Source: Zhengella sp020637775
Lineage (GTDB): Bacteria; Pseudomonadota; Alphaproteobacteria; Rhizobiales; Rhizobiaceae
Length of the DNA stretch: 64,000 nucleotides
NCBI RefSeq assembly: GCF_041397485.1
Contig: NZ_JAWKWO010000003.1
Location: 186,001-250,000 of the forward strand
Direction of reading: 5' to 3'
Shown here in pieces: positions 16,952 to 26,988 of the stretch (position 1 is its first letter; the number at the start of each line of letters is the position of its first letter). The notes beneath the pieces are model-generated. The model made no database searches. It saw only the letters and a list, made by a program, of their open reading frames with translations, and was not told the DNA's origin. The position numbers were made by a program, and so were the translations under genes.

Positions 16952-18982
16952 TCACATGGCATTCATGGTCAGAAGTTCGTAGGTGGCAACGGTTTCGCTG
17001 TCCTGATTGGTGACTTCCACATCCCAGCGCACTTCGCCATATTCGTCGTTGCGGCGGGTCTTCGATTTCGCTGTCAGGGAAACGGAGAGGCTGTCGCCAG
17101 GCGAAACGGGCTTCATGAAGCGCAGGTTGTCGAGGCCGTAATTGGCGAGAACCGGCCCCGGCGCCGGATCGACGAACAGGCCGGCGGCAAAGGACAGGAT
17201 AAGGTAGCCATGCGCCACGCGCCCGGGGAAGAACGGGTTGGCGGCGGCGGCTTCCTCGTCCATGTGGGCATAGAAGGTGTCACCGGTGAATTCGGCGAAA
17301 TGCTCGATATCCTCCAGCGTGACCGTGCGCGCCTTCGTCTTCAGGCGGTGGCCGATTTCAAGATCGCCGAAACGCATGCGGAAGGGATGGGTTTCCTTTT
17401 CGTTCGCGGTCGCGCCCTTGATGAAGGTCCGCGTGATGCCGGAAAGGATGTCCGGGCTGCCCTGAACGGCAGTGCGCTGCATGTAATGCATGACGCCGCG
17501 AATGCCGCCCATTTCCTCGCCACCGCCGGCACGGCCCGGTCCTCCGTGGACGAGATGCGGCATGGGCGCGCCATGGCCGGTGGCCTCCTTGCCGGTGTCA
17601 CGGTCGGCGAAATAGAGCCGGCCATGATAGGCGCCCGAAGACAGAACGGCCTGGCGGGCGACAGCCGGGTCATGGGTGAAGACGGAGGCGACAAGCGAGC
17701 CTTCGCCGCGATTGGCAATGGCCAGCGCATGATCCAGATCACGATAGGGCATGACGGTGGAAACCGGCCCGAAGGCTTCGGTGCCATGCACCGCCGATGC
17801 ACTGTCCGGGTCGTCGCAGGCAAACAGCATGGGCGGCACGAAGGCACCCTGCACATGGTCGGCATCGTGGGGGACGAAGGTGTCAGGATCGCCGTAGACG
17901 CGGCGCGCCTCCGTGGCGATCACGGCTGCCTTGTCGAGGACGTCCTGCCGCTGGGCCAGGCTGGCAAGTGCGCCCATGCGCACGCCCTCGGCGCGGGGGT
18001 TGCCGACGAGGGTCTTTTCGAGCTTTGCCGTGATGGTGCCGATGGCCGTTTCCATGAGATCCTGCGGCACGAGAATGCGGCGCATGGCGGTGCATTTCTG
18101 GCCGGCCTTGGCGGTCATCTCGCGGATGACCTCGCGCACGAAGGTGTCGAATTCCGGCGTGTCCGGCGCGGCGTCGGGGCCGAGGATGGTGGCGTTGAGC
18201 GAATCCTGCTCGGCGATGAAGCGCACGGAATTGCGGGTGATGAGCGGGTTGGTGCGCAGCAACTGCGCAGTGGCCGCGGACCCGGTAAAGGAGACGACAT
18301 CCTGGCAGGTGAGCCGGTCCAGCAGGTCGCCCGTGGACCCGGCGACGAACTGCACCGCGCCATCGGGCAGGATGCCGCTTTCGATCATCATGCGGAAAGC
18401 CGCCTCGGCCAGCCACGCGGTGGCGGATGCAGGCTTGACGATGGCCGGCACACCAGCGAGCAATGTGGGCGAGAGCTTTTCCAGCATGCCCCAGACGGGG
18501 AAGTTGAAGGCGTTGATGTGGACAGCCACGCCCTGCAGCGAGGTGCAGACATGGGTGCCCAGGAAACTGCCGGCCTTGCCGAACTGTTCGATGCCGCCAT
18601 CGACAAGAAGCACATCGTCGGGCAGTTCACGCCGGCCCTTCGAGGAATAGACAAAAAGCGTTCCGATGCCGCCGTCGATGTCGATCATGGCATCCATCTT
18701 GGTGGTGCCGGTGTCGTAGGAAAGTTCGTAAAGTTCGTCCTTGCGGCCGGACAGGTGCTGCGCCAGACGCTTGAGCATGGCGGCGCGCTCGTGAAACGTC
18801 ATGGCGCGCAGGGCCGGTCCGCCAACCTCGCGCGCGTAGTTTGCCATCGCCGCCATCGACACGTCGCCGGCGCCCAGTTCGGCCACGACTTCACCGGTCA
18901 CCGCGCTTTTCAACTGGCTGATGCGGCCCGCCGGGGCGATCCACTGCCCGGCGGCATAGGAATGGAGCTTCATGACTGACAT
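16952..18982 (-). CDS. paaZ: Oxepin-CoA hydrolase / 3-oxo-5,6-dehydrosuberyl-CoA semialdehyde dehydrogenase PaaZ
   Basis: Bifunctional fusion of 676 residues that opens the oxepin-CoA ring and oxidises the resulting aldehyde. The N-terminal aldehyde dehydrogenase half shows FTGSAATA (232-239), Glu258 (AEQDSLN) and catalytic Cys297 (GQKCTA). The C-terminal MaoC/(R)-hydratase half (from about residue 535) has FAEFTGDTFYAHMDEEAA and RVAHGYL. Length matches known PaaZ (about 680). Start 18982 has GAGGA ten bases upstream; ATG 18973 is internal. Divergent from paaI-paaK-paaR-paaX across a 288-bp gap holding a PaaR-like operator. Confidence 0.95.
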   Translation of the reverse strand: MSVMKLHSYAAGQWIAPAGRISQLKSAVTGEVVAELGAGDVSMAAMANYAREVGGPALRAMTFHERAAMLKRLAQHLSGRKDELYELSYDTGTTKMDAMIDIDGGIGTLFVYSSKGRRELPDDVLLVDGGIEQFGKAGSFLGTHVCTSLQGVAVHINAFNFPVWGMLEKLSPTLLAGVPAIVKPASATAWLAEAAFRMMIESGILPDGAVQFVAGSTGDLLDRLTCQDVVSFTGSAATAQLLRTNPLITRNSVRFIAEQDSLNATILGPDAAPDTPEFDTFVREVIREMTAKAGQKCTAMRRILVPQDLMETAIGTITAKLEKTLVGNPRAEGVRMGALASLAQRQDVLDKAAVIATEARRVYGDPDTFVPHDADHVQGAFVPPMLFACDDPDSASAVHGTEAFGPVSTVMPYRDLDHALAIANRGEGSLVASVFTHDPAVARQAVLSSGAYHGRLYFADRDTGKEATGHGAPMPHLVHGGPGRAGGGEEMGGIRGVMHYMQRTAVQGSPDILSGITRTFIKGATANEKETHPFRMRFGDLEIGHRLKTKARTVTLEDIEHFAEFTGDTFYAHMDEEAAAANPFFPGRVAHGYLILSFAAGLFVDPAPGPVLANYGLDNLRFMKPVSPGDSLSVSLTAKSKTRRNDEYGEVRWDVEVTNQDSETVATYELLTMNAM

Positions 18983-19270
18983 GGGGCGTTTTTCCTCAAG
19001 GTTCGTGTTGGCCTGTCGTCGGCATGCTGTGGCGGTTCGCCAGTGCAGCAGGAAGAAGAACAGCCCTGGCTGGCCGCCGCCTTGGTCTTGCGCGGCACGC
19101 TTCGCCAATGCACAGGCGCGCGCACGCAGGTACCCGGCCTGTCAACCAAAATTCCTCCCGCCGAAACACGACGCTCCGGTTCGGAAGTATTATTGACCGT
19201 CCGGTCGGTTTATGCAAGTCTCAACCATGCCGGGTCGGAGAGGCCGGCGCCAAGGGGAGGAGCGTGTGCG
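18983..19270. promoter_or_regulatory. Divergent paaZ / paaI promoter region
   Basis: Non-coding stretch of 288 bp between paaZ and paaI. Apart from the PaaR-like palindrome at 19196-19209 and a -35-like TTGACC (19193-19198) overlapping it, I see no further clear element. The strong ribosome site GGGGAGGAG for paaI is at its right edge. Open frames crossing it in several phases are not supported. Confidence 0.6.
19196..19209. promoter_or_regulatory. PaaR-like TetR operator
   Basis: ACCGTCCGGTCGGT differs at one base from the palindrome ACCGACCGGTCGGT, the PaaR-type site I recall for proteobacterial phenylacetate regulons. It overlaps a TTGACC hexamer, lies 61 bp before the paaI start and 213 bp before paaZ, and the likely regulator (PaaR) is encoded three genes downstream. 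Confidence 0.7.
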
Positions 19271-19702
19271 ATGGCTTTGTCGCCAGAGGAGATCGCGCGC
19301 AAGAGCGCGGAGGCCATGTGGGCCAATGACGATGCGTCCAAGTGGCTCGGAATGAGCCTTGACGCGGTGGGGCCGGGAACGGCGGTCACATCGATGACGG
19401 TGGAAAAGCACCACACGAACGGGCACGACATATGCCATGGCGGCTATATCTTCACGCTGGCCGACAGCGCCTTTGCCTTTGCCTGCAATTCCCACAACCA
19501 GATTGTCGTGGCGCAGTCGAACACGATCACCTTTGTCGCGCCCGGCATGCTTGGCGACCGGCTGACCGCGCGTTGCAAGGAACTGACTCGGTTCGGCCGT
19601 TCAGGCATTTACGACGTGACGGTGACCAACCAGGACGGGCGCGTCATCGCCGAATTCCGCGGCAACAGCCGCGTGATCAAGGGACAGCATTTCGAGGAAT
19701 GA
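19271..19702 (+). CDS. paaI: Hydroxyphenylacetyl-CoA thioesterase PaaI
   Basis: Hotdog-fold thioesterase of 143 residues. The active-site region HGGYIFTLADSAFAFA with Asn, Asp and His preceding it (HTNGHDICHGG) matches PaaI closely. PaaI removes CoA from dead-end ring-hydroxylated phenylacetyl-CoA, preventing CoA depletion. GGGGAGGAG precedes ATG 19271. First gene of paaI-paaK-paaR-paaX, controlled from the promoter carrying the PaaR-like operator. A second hotdog thioesterase gene lies at 22653-23069. Confidence 0.93.
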   Translation: MALSPEEIARKSAEAMWANDDASKWLGMSLDAVGPGTAVTSMTVEKHHTNGHDICHGGYIFTLADSAFAFACNSHNQIVVAQSNTITFVAPGMLGDRLTARCKELTRFGRSGIYDVTVTNQDGRVIAEFRGNSRVIKGQHFEE

Positions 19703-19729
19703 GGCCGGCAGGGCCAACCGGAGGACAAC

Positions 19730-21043
<1,314 letters not shown>

Positions 21044-21046
21044 GGC

Positions 21047-21643
21047 ATGGCCCGGACGCGTGCGAAGGACCACGATGACAAACGCGAGGCGATCTCGCGC
21101 ACGGCTTCGCAGGTCTTCGCTGAAGACGGCTATGACCGCACATCCATGGCCGAGGTGGCGCGGCGCTGCGGGGTCTCCAAGGCGCTGCTCTATCACTATT
21201 ATTCGTCCAAGGAGGCGATGCTCTACGATATCATCGCCAATCACCTGGCGGAGCTGATCGACGCGGTGGAAGAGGCCGACCAACCGGACCTTGCGCCCGA
21301 AAAGAGGCTTGAGGTACTCGTTGCCGCCTTGCTCGAATGCTATCGCGACGCAGATTCCAAGCACAAGGTGCAGCTTGAAACCATGGGCTTTCTTCCTGAT
21401 GCCCAACAGGCGGAACTCAAGGCCATGGAGCGTCACCTCGTCCGTATCTTCTCCGACGCGATACGGGCGGTGAGTCCGCAGGCCTTCGAAGGCGGCGACC
21501 TGCTCAAGCCGGTGACGATGACGCTGTTCGGCATGCTCAACTGGGCCTATATGTGGTTTCGTGACGGGCGCGCCTTCACGCGCCAGGATTATGCGCGGCT
21601 GGCCACGCGGATCCTGGTCGCAGGTGTGCGTGATCTTGCCTGA
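21047..21643 (+). CDS. paaR: TetR-family repressor, probable PaaR
   Basis: A 198-residue TetR regulator with N-terminal helix-turn-helix (about 25-60, AEVARRCGVSKALLYHYYSSK) and a helical ligand domain. It starts three bases after paaK, and a palindrome matching the PaaR consensus lies upstream of this operon, so autoregulation in response to phenylacetyl-CoA is likely. Assignment rests on operon position plus operator; the ligand domain alone is not diagnostic. Confidence 0.8.
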   Translation: MARTRAKDHDDKREAISRTASQVFAEDGYDRTSMAEVARRCGVSKALLYHYYSSKEAMLYDIIANHLAELIDAVEEADQPDLAPEKRLEVLVAALLECYRDADSKHKVQLETMGFLPDAQQAELKAMERHLVRIFSDAIRAVSPQAFEGGDLLKPVTMTLFGMLNWAYMWFRDGRAFTRQDYARLATRILVAGVRDLA

Positions 21644-21681
21644 GGCTTTGCAAGCGGCCATGACCGTGGCAAAAGCGGTCC

Positions 21682-22575
21682 ATGGATATCAAGGCGGCGA
21701 TCGCAGATGAATTCGACCGGCGTGTCAGCGCGTTTCATGCGGAGCCGCGGCTGCGGGTCTGGTCGCTGGTCATCACCTTCCTGGGGGACGCGGTGGTGCC
21801 GCGTGGCGGGCGGGCTGCGCTTTCGGACATCCAGGCGGTCATGGAGCGGCTGGGCATCGAATCCGGCGCTGTACGAACGGCCATGTCACGTCTGGCGGCC
21901 GATGGCTGGGTGACGCGTGAACGTGAGGGGCGCCTGAGTTTCTACCAGCTTGCCACGGCCGGCCGGCATGCCTTCGACGAGGCGACGCGGCGTATTTATG
22001 CCGAGGGGCTGCCGGCATGGGATGGTGTCTGGACCGTCATCATCGCACCGGCGCCCATTGCCGCGGCGGATGCCGAGGCTCTTGTCGGCGAGGGCTTCGT
22101 CCGGATCGGCCAGCAGGCTTTCCTCAAGCCGGGACCACTGAACGACAAGGCATTGGCGGAGGGCAGGCTGACGGTGCGGGGAAAGGGGTCCGACCTGCCG
22201 GAAACATTTGCGGGGTTCTGGGGGCTGGAGGATCTTGCCGGGCGCTATCGTACTTTCATGGCGTTGTGGTCGCAGCTGGCAGAGCGGCTTGCCGCGGGGG
22301 ACCGGCTTGCGCCGCTGGATGCCATGGCCGCGCGGACATTGCTGATTCACGACTGGCGGCGGCTCGTCTTGCGTGACCCGGGCTTGCCCGGCGTGCTCCT
22401 GCCGGACGGTTGGCCCGGCGAACCGGCACGCCTGGTGGCGCGGCGGGTTTATGCGCCTCTGGTGCCTGCCAGCGAGGCCTGGCTCGACGATCAAGGCCTT
22501 GCGCCGCAGCGCGATCCGGTCTCCTTTGCCCAACGGTTCGGGATCCAGCCTCCCATTTCCGAAATGATAGATTGA
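21682..22575 (+). CDS. paaX: PaaX-family phenylacetate regulator
   Basis: A 297-residue protein of the PaaX family: N-terminal winged helix (about 40-95, ESGAVRTAMSRLAADGWV) and the characteristic central and C-terminal domains (LLIHDWRRLVLRDPGLP). In E. coli PaaX represses paa genes until phenylacetyl-CoA binds. It is 38 bp after paaR, so two repressors of different families are encoded in one operon. The ATG has only a weak ribosome site. Confidence 0.9.
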   Translation: MDIKAAIADEFDRRVSAFHAEPRLRVWSLVITFLGDAVVPRGGRAALSDIQAVMERLGIESGAVRTAMSRLAADGWVTREREGRLSFYQLATAGRHAFDEATRRIYAEGLPAWDGVWTVIIAPAPIAAADAEALVGEGFVRIGQQAFLKPGPLNDKALAEGRLTVRGKGSDLPETFAGFWGLEDLAGRYRTFMALWSQLAERLAAGDRLAPLDAMAARTLLIHDWRRLVLRDPGLPGVLLPDGWPGEPARLVARRVYAPLVPASEAWLDDQGLAPQRDPVSFAQRFGIQPPISEMID

Positions 22576-22583
22576 TAAAGGGA

Positions 22584-22615
22584 CTTGCGGGCCCGGTTTG
22601 AAAACACGCCGCAAG
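22584..22615. terminator. Possible bidirectional terminator between paaX and the thioesterase
   Basis: Inverted repeat CTTGCGG / CCGCAAG (7-bp stem, 18-base loop) in the 77-bp convergent gap. The loop is long and the T-run is poor, so this is tentative. Confidence 0.3.
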
Positions 22616-22652
22616 CGTTTGGCAATCAAAAGTTCTTGCCTTCTTTCGGGTG

Positions 22653-23069
22653 TCAGTCGAGATACATGAACGCGCCGGTCGCGGTGGCGGCCAGCTTGTC
22701 GGAACCGGCCGGCGCGATTTCCGCGCGCAGGTAGGCCATGCGTTTGCCATTGGATTCGATGGCAATGCGCACATGGGCATCGACCGGCTTCAGCGGGCGA
22801 ATGAAATGGGTCGTCAGGTCCACCGTGGTGACCATGCGGAAGCGGCCATTGACCGCCGTCAGCGCCAGGATGGCGCAGGTGTCGGCCGCCGAGGCGATCG
22901 CCTGACCGCAGACCACGCCGCCGCCATGCACGAAATCCATGTCACCCGGCAGCAGGAAGGTGGCACCACGCTCTTCCACCGCAAGGGTCCTGAGGCCCAT
23001 GCGGCGGATGAACGGGGCGAACATCTTTTCCAGTGCTTCGTCGGTTTCCCTCGTGGTGAGCAGGCTCAT
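22653..23069 (-). CDS. PaaI-family hotdog thioesterase
   Basis: A 138-residue hotdog-fold protein with the 4HBT-type motif FVHGGGVVCGQAIASAADTCA. It resembles the broad PaaI/YigI-like thioesterase group more than the PaaI at 19271. Start 23069 has GGGAGGGAAA. It is divergent from paaABCDE across 108 bp, so it shares that promoter region, including the 14-bp direct repeats, and could relieve acyl-CoA accumulation during phenylacetate breakdown. Exact substrate unknown. Confidence 0.85.
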   Translation of the reverse strand: MSLLTTRETDEALEKMFAPFIRRMGLRTLAVEERGATFLLPGDMDFVHGGGVVCGQAIASAADTCAILALTAVNGRFRMVTTVDLTTHFIRPLKPVDAHVRIAIESNGKRMAYLRAEIAPAGSDKLAATATGAFMYLD

Positions 23070-23083
23070 TTTCCCTCCCGTGC

Positions 23084-23136
23084 CGATTTTATGTTACGGC
23101 GAATTGAAATGGACGCGATTTTTTGTTACATATAAT
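23084..23136. promoter_or_regulatory. paaA promoter with 14-bp direct repeats
   Basis: CGATTTTATGTTAC at 23084-23097 and CGATTTTTTGTTAC at 23116-23129 are direct repeats with one mismatch, 32 bp apart (about three helical turns). A perfect TATAAT (-10) follows at 23131-23136, so the second copy abuts the -10. This layout suggests a repressor site; PaaX is the obvious candidate but the motif is not one I recognise for it. Confidence 0.6.
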
Positions 23137-23177
23137 TCCTGAGGAGACAACAGGCAGCCAAGTCTGGAGGAAATGCC

Positions 23178-24185
23178 ATGTACAGCCAAGGGCTTATCGG
23201 CGCGAATACGGCAACGGAAGAAGACGAAGCCTTTCTGGCCGCATTCCAGGCACGTATCGACGCGGAAGAGAAGATCGAGCCGAACGATGCGATGCCGGAA
23301 GGATATCGCCGCACGCTGGTCCGCCAGATCGGCCAGCACGCCCATTCCGAGATCGTTGGCATGCTGCCGGAAGGCAACTGGATCACCCGGGCGCCAAGCC
23401 TCAAGCGCAAGGCCGCGCTTCTGGCCAAGGTGCAGGACGAAGGCGGCCACGGCCTCTATCTCTATTCGGCGGCTGAAACGCTGGGCGTCAGCCGTGAGCA
23501 GATGACCGAGGAGCTTCTCTCCGGCAAGGCCAAATATTCTTCGATCTTCAACTATCCGACGCTGACATGGGCCGATATCGGCGCGATCGGCTGGCTTGTG
23601 GATGGCGCGGCGATCATGAACCAGATTCCGCTTTGCCGCTGCTCCTACGGTCCCTATGCCCGCGCGATGATCCGGGTTTGCAAGGAAGAAAGCTTCCATC
23701 AGCGCCAGGGCTACGAGATCATGATGACGCTGATGCGCGGCACGGATGAGCAGAAGGAGATGGCGCAGGATGCGCTGAACCGCTGGTGGTGGCCGTCGCT
23801 CATGATGTTCGGTCCGCATGACGGCGACAGCCAGCATGGCGACCAGTCGATGAAATGGAAGATCAAGCGCTTTTCCAATGATGAGCTGCGGCAGAAATTC
23901 GTCGATGCCACCGTCCCTCAAGGCGAGTTCATCGGCCTGAAATTCCCCGATCCGGATCTCAGGTGGAACCCGGAAAAGAATGACGGCAAGGGCGGCTACG
24001 ATTTCGGCAAGATCGACTGGGACGAGTTCTGGCGCGTGGTGAAGGGCAACGGCCCGATGAACCGCGACCGCATCGCGGCCCGGCGCAAGGCCTGGGAAGA
24101 CGGCGCCTGGGTACGCGAAGCCGCGCTGGCCCATGCCGAAAAGCGCCGCGCCCGCGCGCAGGCCGCGAAGATCGCGGCGGAATGA
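23178..24185 (+). CDS. paaA: 1,2-phenylacetyl-CoA epoxidase subunit PaaA
   Basis: Catalytic di-iron subunit of 335 residues that epoxidises phenylacetyl-CoA. Carboxylate-bridged diiron ligands are visible as VQDEGGHGLYLY and CKEESFHQRQGYE, the two EXXH-type motifs of the ferritin-like fold. TCTGGAGGA lies before ATG 23178. It begins the paaABCDE operon; PaaA pairs with PaaC as the core oxygenase. Confidence 0.97.
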   Translation: MYSQGLIGANTATEEDEAFLAAFQARIDAEEKIEPNDAMPEGYRRTLVRQIGQHAHSEIVGMLPEGNWITRAPSLKRKAALLAKVQDEGGHGLYLYSAAETLGVSREQMTEELLSGKAKYSSIFNYPTLTWADIGAIGWLVDGAAIMNQIPLCRCSYGPYARAMIRVCKEESFHQRQGYEIMMTLMRGTDEQKEMAQDALNRWWWPSLMMFGPHDGDSQHGDQSMKWKIKRFSNDELRQKFVDATVPQGEFIGLKFPDPDLRWNPEKNDGKGGYDFGKIDWDEFWRVVKGNGPMNRDRIAARRKAWEDGAWVREAALAHAEKRRARAQAAKIAAE

Positions 24186-24202
24186 GGTCTGGAGGACACA
24201 CG

Positions 24203-24490
24203 ATGAGCAAGAACGAAACCCCGCTTTGGGAAGTCTTCATCCGGCCGCGCAACGGCCTGTCTCACAAGCATTGCGGTTCGCTGCATGCCGCGGACGCCGA
24301 ACTTGCGCTCCAGGCGGCGCGCGATGTCTACACCCGGCGCGGCGAGGGCACCTCGATCTGGGTCGTGCCGTCCAGCGCGATCACCGCCTCCGACCCGGCG
24401 CAGAAGGAGGAGAATTTCGAGCCGACGGCATCGAAAATCTATCGCCACCCGACCTTCTACGAGATTCCCGAAGACGTGGGCCACATGTGA
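24203..24490 (+). CDS. paaB: 1,2-phenylacetyl-CoA epoxidase subunit PaaB
   Basis: Small structural subunit of 95 residues, the normal size. Typical opening PLWEVFIRPRNGLSHKHCGS and closing YRHPTFYEIPEDVGHM. PaaB bridges PaaAC heterodimers and is needed for activity. ATG 24203 follows TCTGGAGGACACACG, nearly the same leader as paaA; an in-frame ATG at 24182 is too close to the paaA stop and lacks a site. Confidence 0.96.
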   Translation: MSKNETPLWEVFIRPRNGLSHKHCGSLHAADAELALQAARDVYTRRGEGTSIWVVPSSAITASDPAQKEENFEPTASKIYRHPTFYEIPEDVGHM

Positions 24491-24528
24491 CCGGCACGAC
24501 CGTCACGGTCCAGCGGAGGAAAACAGAC

Positions 24529-25290
24529 ATGACAGAGAAGAACGATGCCCGGCTGACGCTGGTGCTGCGTCTGGCCGACGATCACCTGATCCTGGGCCAC
24601 CGCGTTTCGGAATGGTGCGGCCATGCGCCGATGCTGGAGGAGGATCTTGCCATGCCGAACATGGCGCTCGATCTCATCGGCCAGGCGCGCTCGCTCTATC
24701 AGTATGCGGCGGAACTGGAAGGCCATGGCCGCAGCGAAGACGATCTGGCCTATACGCGACTTGAACGTGACTATTCCAACTGCCTGATGGTGGAGCGCCC
24801 GAACGGCGATTTTGCCCACACGATGCTGCGCCAGCTCTATTTCGCCGCCTTCATGGAGGCCTACTGGACCCAGTGCCTGACCTCCAGCGACGAAACCATC
24901 CGCGCCATTGCCGCAAAGGCGATCAAGGAAGTGGCCTACCACATCCGCCATGCCGGCGAATGGGTGATCCGCCTTGGCGACGGCACGGAGGAAAGCGCCA
25001 GGCGCATGGCGGCTGCCGTGGACGCCCTGCATCGCTACACGGGCGAGCTGTTCCAGTCCGATGCGGTGACGCAAGAGATGGCCGAGGCCGGCGTGGCGCC
25101 GGACCCGTCTTCGCTGCGGACCGCTTTCGAACAGACGATCGGTCCGATCTTCGCGGCCGCGGGCCTGGCCCTGCCGGAGAGCGACGAAGGCCCGCGTGGC
25201 GGGCGCGCCGGCCTGCATGGCGAGGAAATGGGCCATCTGCTGGCGGAACTGCAATACATGCAGCGCACCTATCCGGGCGCAGCATGGTGA
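24529..25290 (+). CDS. paaC: 1,2-phenylacetyl-CoA epoxidase subunit PaaC
   Basis: Ferritin-like structural partner of PaaA, 253 residues. Diagnostic sequence includes LRLADDHLILGHRVSEWCG near the N-terminus and EVAYHIRHAGEWVIRLGDGT in the middle. PaaC is not thought to bind the active iron but forms the stable PaaAC core. CAGCGGAGGAAA precedes ATG 24529. Its stop overlaps the paaD start by seven bases, indicating coupling. Confidence 0.96.
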   Translation: MTEKNDARLTLVLRLADDHLILGHRVSEWCGHAPMLEEDLAMPNMALDLIGQARSLYQYAAELEGHGRSEDDLAYTRLERDYSNCLMVERPNGDFAHTMLRQLYFAAFMEAYWTQCLTSSDETIRAIAAKAIKEVAYHIRHAGEWVIRLGDGTEESARRMAAAVDALHRYTGELFQSDAVTQEMAEAGVAPDPSSLRTAFEQTIGPIFAAAGLALPESDEGPRGGRAGLHGEEMGHLLAELQYMQRTYPGAAW

Positions 25291-25784
25291 CCACGGCGCA
25301 CAGCGGGGAGGCTGCGCGCGCCTGGGCGGCAGCGGCTTCGGTTCCGGACCCGGAAGTGCCCTGCGTGACGGTCGCCGATCTCGGTATCCTGCGATCCGTC
25401 GAACTTGACAGTGACGGGATTGCCGTGGCGAAGGTCACGCCGACCTATTCCGGCTGTCCGGCGACGCTTGCCATCGAGATGGCGGTGGAAGCGGCCTTGC
25501 GCGATGCCGGCTTCGATGTCCGCATCGAGCGCGTGCTGCATCCGGCCTGGACCACCGACTGGATCAGCGACGAGGGGCGAGAGAAGCTGCGGGCCTATGG
25601 CATCGCGCCGCCCAAGAAAGCGTCCAACTCGATCCGTGCGCTGTTTGGCGAGGAAGAGGTGGCATGTCCGAAATGCGGATCCACCGACACCGAAAGGCTC
25701 TCGGAATTCGGTTCGACGCCCTGCAAGGCGCATTGGCGCTGCCGGGCCTGCCGCGAACCGTTCGACTATTTCAAATGCCTGTGA
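25284..25784 (+). CDS. paaD: Phenylacetate degradation protein PaaD
   Basis: A 166-residue MIP18/SufT-like (DUF59) protein with an added C-terminal zinc-ribbon-like tail (CPKCGSTDT ... CRACREPFDYFKC) seen in PaaD/PaaJ. It is thought to help mature the iron-sulfur or di-iron centre of the epoxidase. The N-terminal half has VPDPEVPCVTVADLGI and TPTYSGCPA, family hallmarks. ATG 25284 lies inside the paaC 3' end. Confidence 0.95.
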   Translation: MVTTAHSGEAARAWAAAASVPDPEVPCVTVADLGILRSVELDSDGIAVAKVTPTYSGCPATLAIEMAVEAALRDAGFDVRIERVLHPAWTTDWISDEGREKLRAYGIAPPKKASNSIRALFGEEEVACPKCGSTDTERLSEFGSTPCKAHWRCRACREPFDYFKCL

Positions 25785-25794
25785 GGAGGCGAGC

Positions 25795-26871
25795 ATGTCC
25801 CGTTTTCACGATCTGACCGTCGCGCGCATCGACCGGGATACCCCTGATGCCGTTTCCATCGCCTTCGACATTCCCGCCGACCTGAAAGAGCGTTTCGGCT
25901 TCAAGCCGGGGCAATACCTGACGCTGTCAGCCGACATCGACGGCGAGGAATTGCGCCGGTCCTATTCGATCTGCTCAGGGCCGGACGAGGCGCAATTGCG
26001 CGTCGGCATTCGCCGTGTCGAGGACGGACGCTTTTCCAGCTTCGTGACCGAAAAGCTTTCGGCCGGTGATGTCATCCGCGTGATGGAGCCGGAAGGCCGG
26101 TTCACGCCGGAAATCGGTGGCGACCACGACTATCTGCTGGTGGCGGCCGGTTCCGGCATCACGCCCATGCTGTCCATCGCCAAGGCGGTGCTCGGCCATG
26201 AGCCGGGAAGCCGGGTCACACTGGTCTACGGCAATCGCGAGACAGGATCGATCATGTTCCTGGAAGAGGTGGAAGACCTCAAGGACCGCTACATGGGCCG
26301 GTTCTCGCTGATCCATGTCCTGTCGCGCGAAAGCCAGGATGTGGAGGCGCTCAACGGGCGCATCGACGGTGAGCGCATCCGCCTGTTCGCTTCGCGCGGC
26401 ATGATCGATCCGGCCGGCCATGACCTCGCTTTCCTGTGTGGGCCCGGCGCCATGATCGACGCTGTGGCTGAAACGCTGAAGAACCTCGGCATGCCGGAAG
26501 GGCGCATCCGCTTCGAGCGGTTCACGCTTGACGGCGAGACGCCGAAAGCGCGGCCAGCCTCTGCTGCCGCACGCGAAGCAGCGGAAAAGGGCGTTGCGGT
26601 CGAGGTTGTTCATGATGGCGTGCGCAAGCGCTTCGCGATCACCGATCCGGAGCAGAGCGTGCTGGATGCGGCACACAAGGCGGGCCACGAATTGCCCTGG
26701 TCGTGCGCCAACGGGATGTGCTGCACCTGCCGCTGCAAGGTGGTGGAAGGCTCGTCCGAAATGGCCATGAACTTTTCGCTGGAGCCCTGGGAAGTCGAGG
26801 CTGGCTATACGCTGGCATGCCAGACGCGGGCGACGTCCGACAAGCTGGTGCTGGATTTCGACGCGGTCTGA
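25795..26871 (+). CDS. paaE: 1,2-phenylacetyl-CoA epoxidase reductase PaaE
   Basis: Electron-transfer subunit of 358 residues. Order: FAD-binding domain (RRSYSICS, about 50-57), NAD(P)H domain (LLVAAGSGITPMLS; LCGPGAMID) and a C-terminal plant-type [2Fe-2S] ferredoxin with CANGMCCTCRC and a distal Cys (TLACQTRA). It supplies electrons from NADPH to PaaA. ATG 25795 follows GAGGAGGCGAG, ten bases after paaD. Followed by a hairpin that may end the operon. Confidence 0.96.
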   Translation: MSRFHDLTVARIDRDTPDAVSIAFDIPADLKERFGFKPGQYLTLSADIDGEELRRSYSICSGPDEAQLRVGIRRVEDGRFSSFVTEKLSAGDVIRVMEPEGRFTPEIGGDHDYLLVAAGSGITPMLSIAKAVLGHEPGSRVTLVYGNRETGSIMFLEEVEDLKDRYMGRFSLIHVLSRESQDVEALNGRIDGERIRLFASRGMIDPAGHDLAFLCGPGAMIDAVAETLKNLGMPEGRIRFERFTLDGETPKARPASAAAREAAEKGVAVEVVHDGVRKRFAITDPEQSVLDAAHKAGHELPWSCANGMCCTCRCKVVEGSSEMAMNFSLEPWEVEAGYTLACQTRATSDKLVLDFDAV

Positions 26872-26897
26872 TCCGCATCCCCGCTCACCGAAACATG

Positions 26898-26935
26898 CGC
26901 CCGCCATTGAAATGATGGCGGGCGTATTGGTTTTG
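26898..26935 (+). terminator. Candidate terminator of paaABCDE
   Basis: Ten-bp perfect stem CGCCCGCCAT / ATGGCGGGCG (26898-26907, 26915-26924) with a seven-base loop, followed by TATTGGTTTT. The T-run is interrupted, so efficiency is uncertain. Confidence 0.65.
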
Positions 26936-26988
26936 CGCCGCAAACCGCTGATCGGCTTTGGGCCGCAGGGCGGTCATGCTAGGCGGGT

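Noticed and set aside
17210..18979. 589-codon plus-strand open frame opposite paaZ
   Set aside because: Antisense of a full-length PaaZ with intact active site; the product has no recognisable fold.
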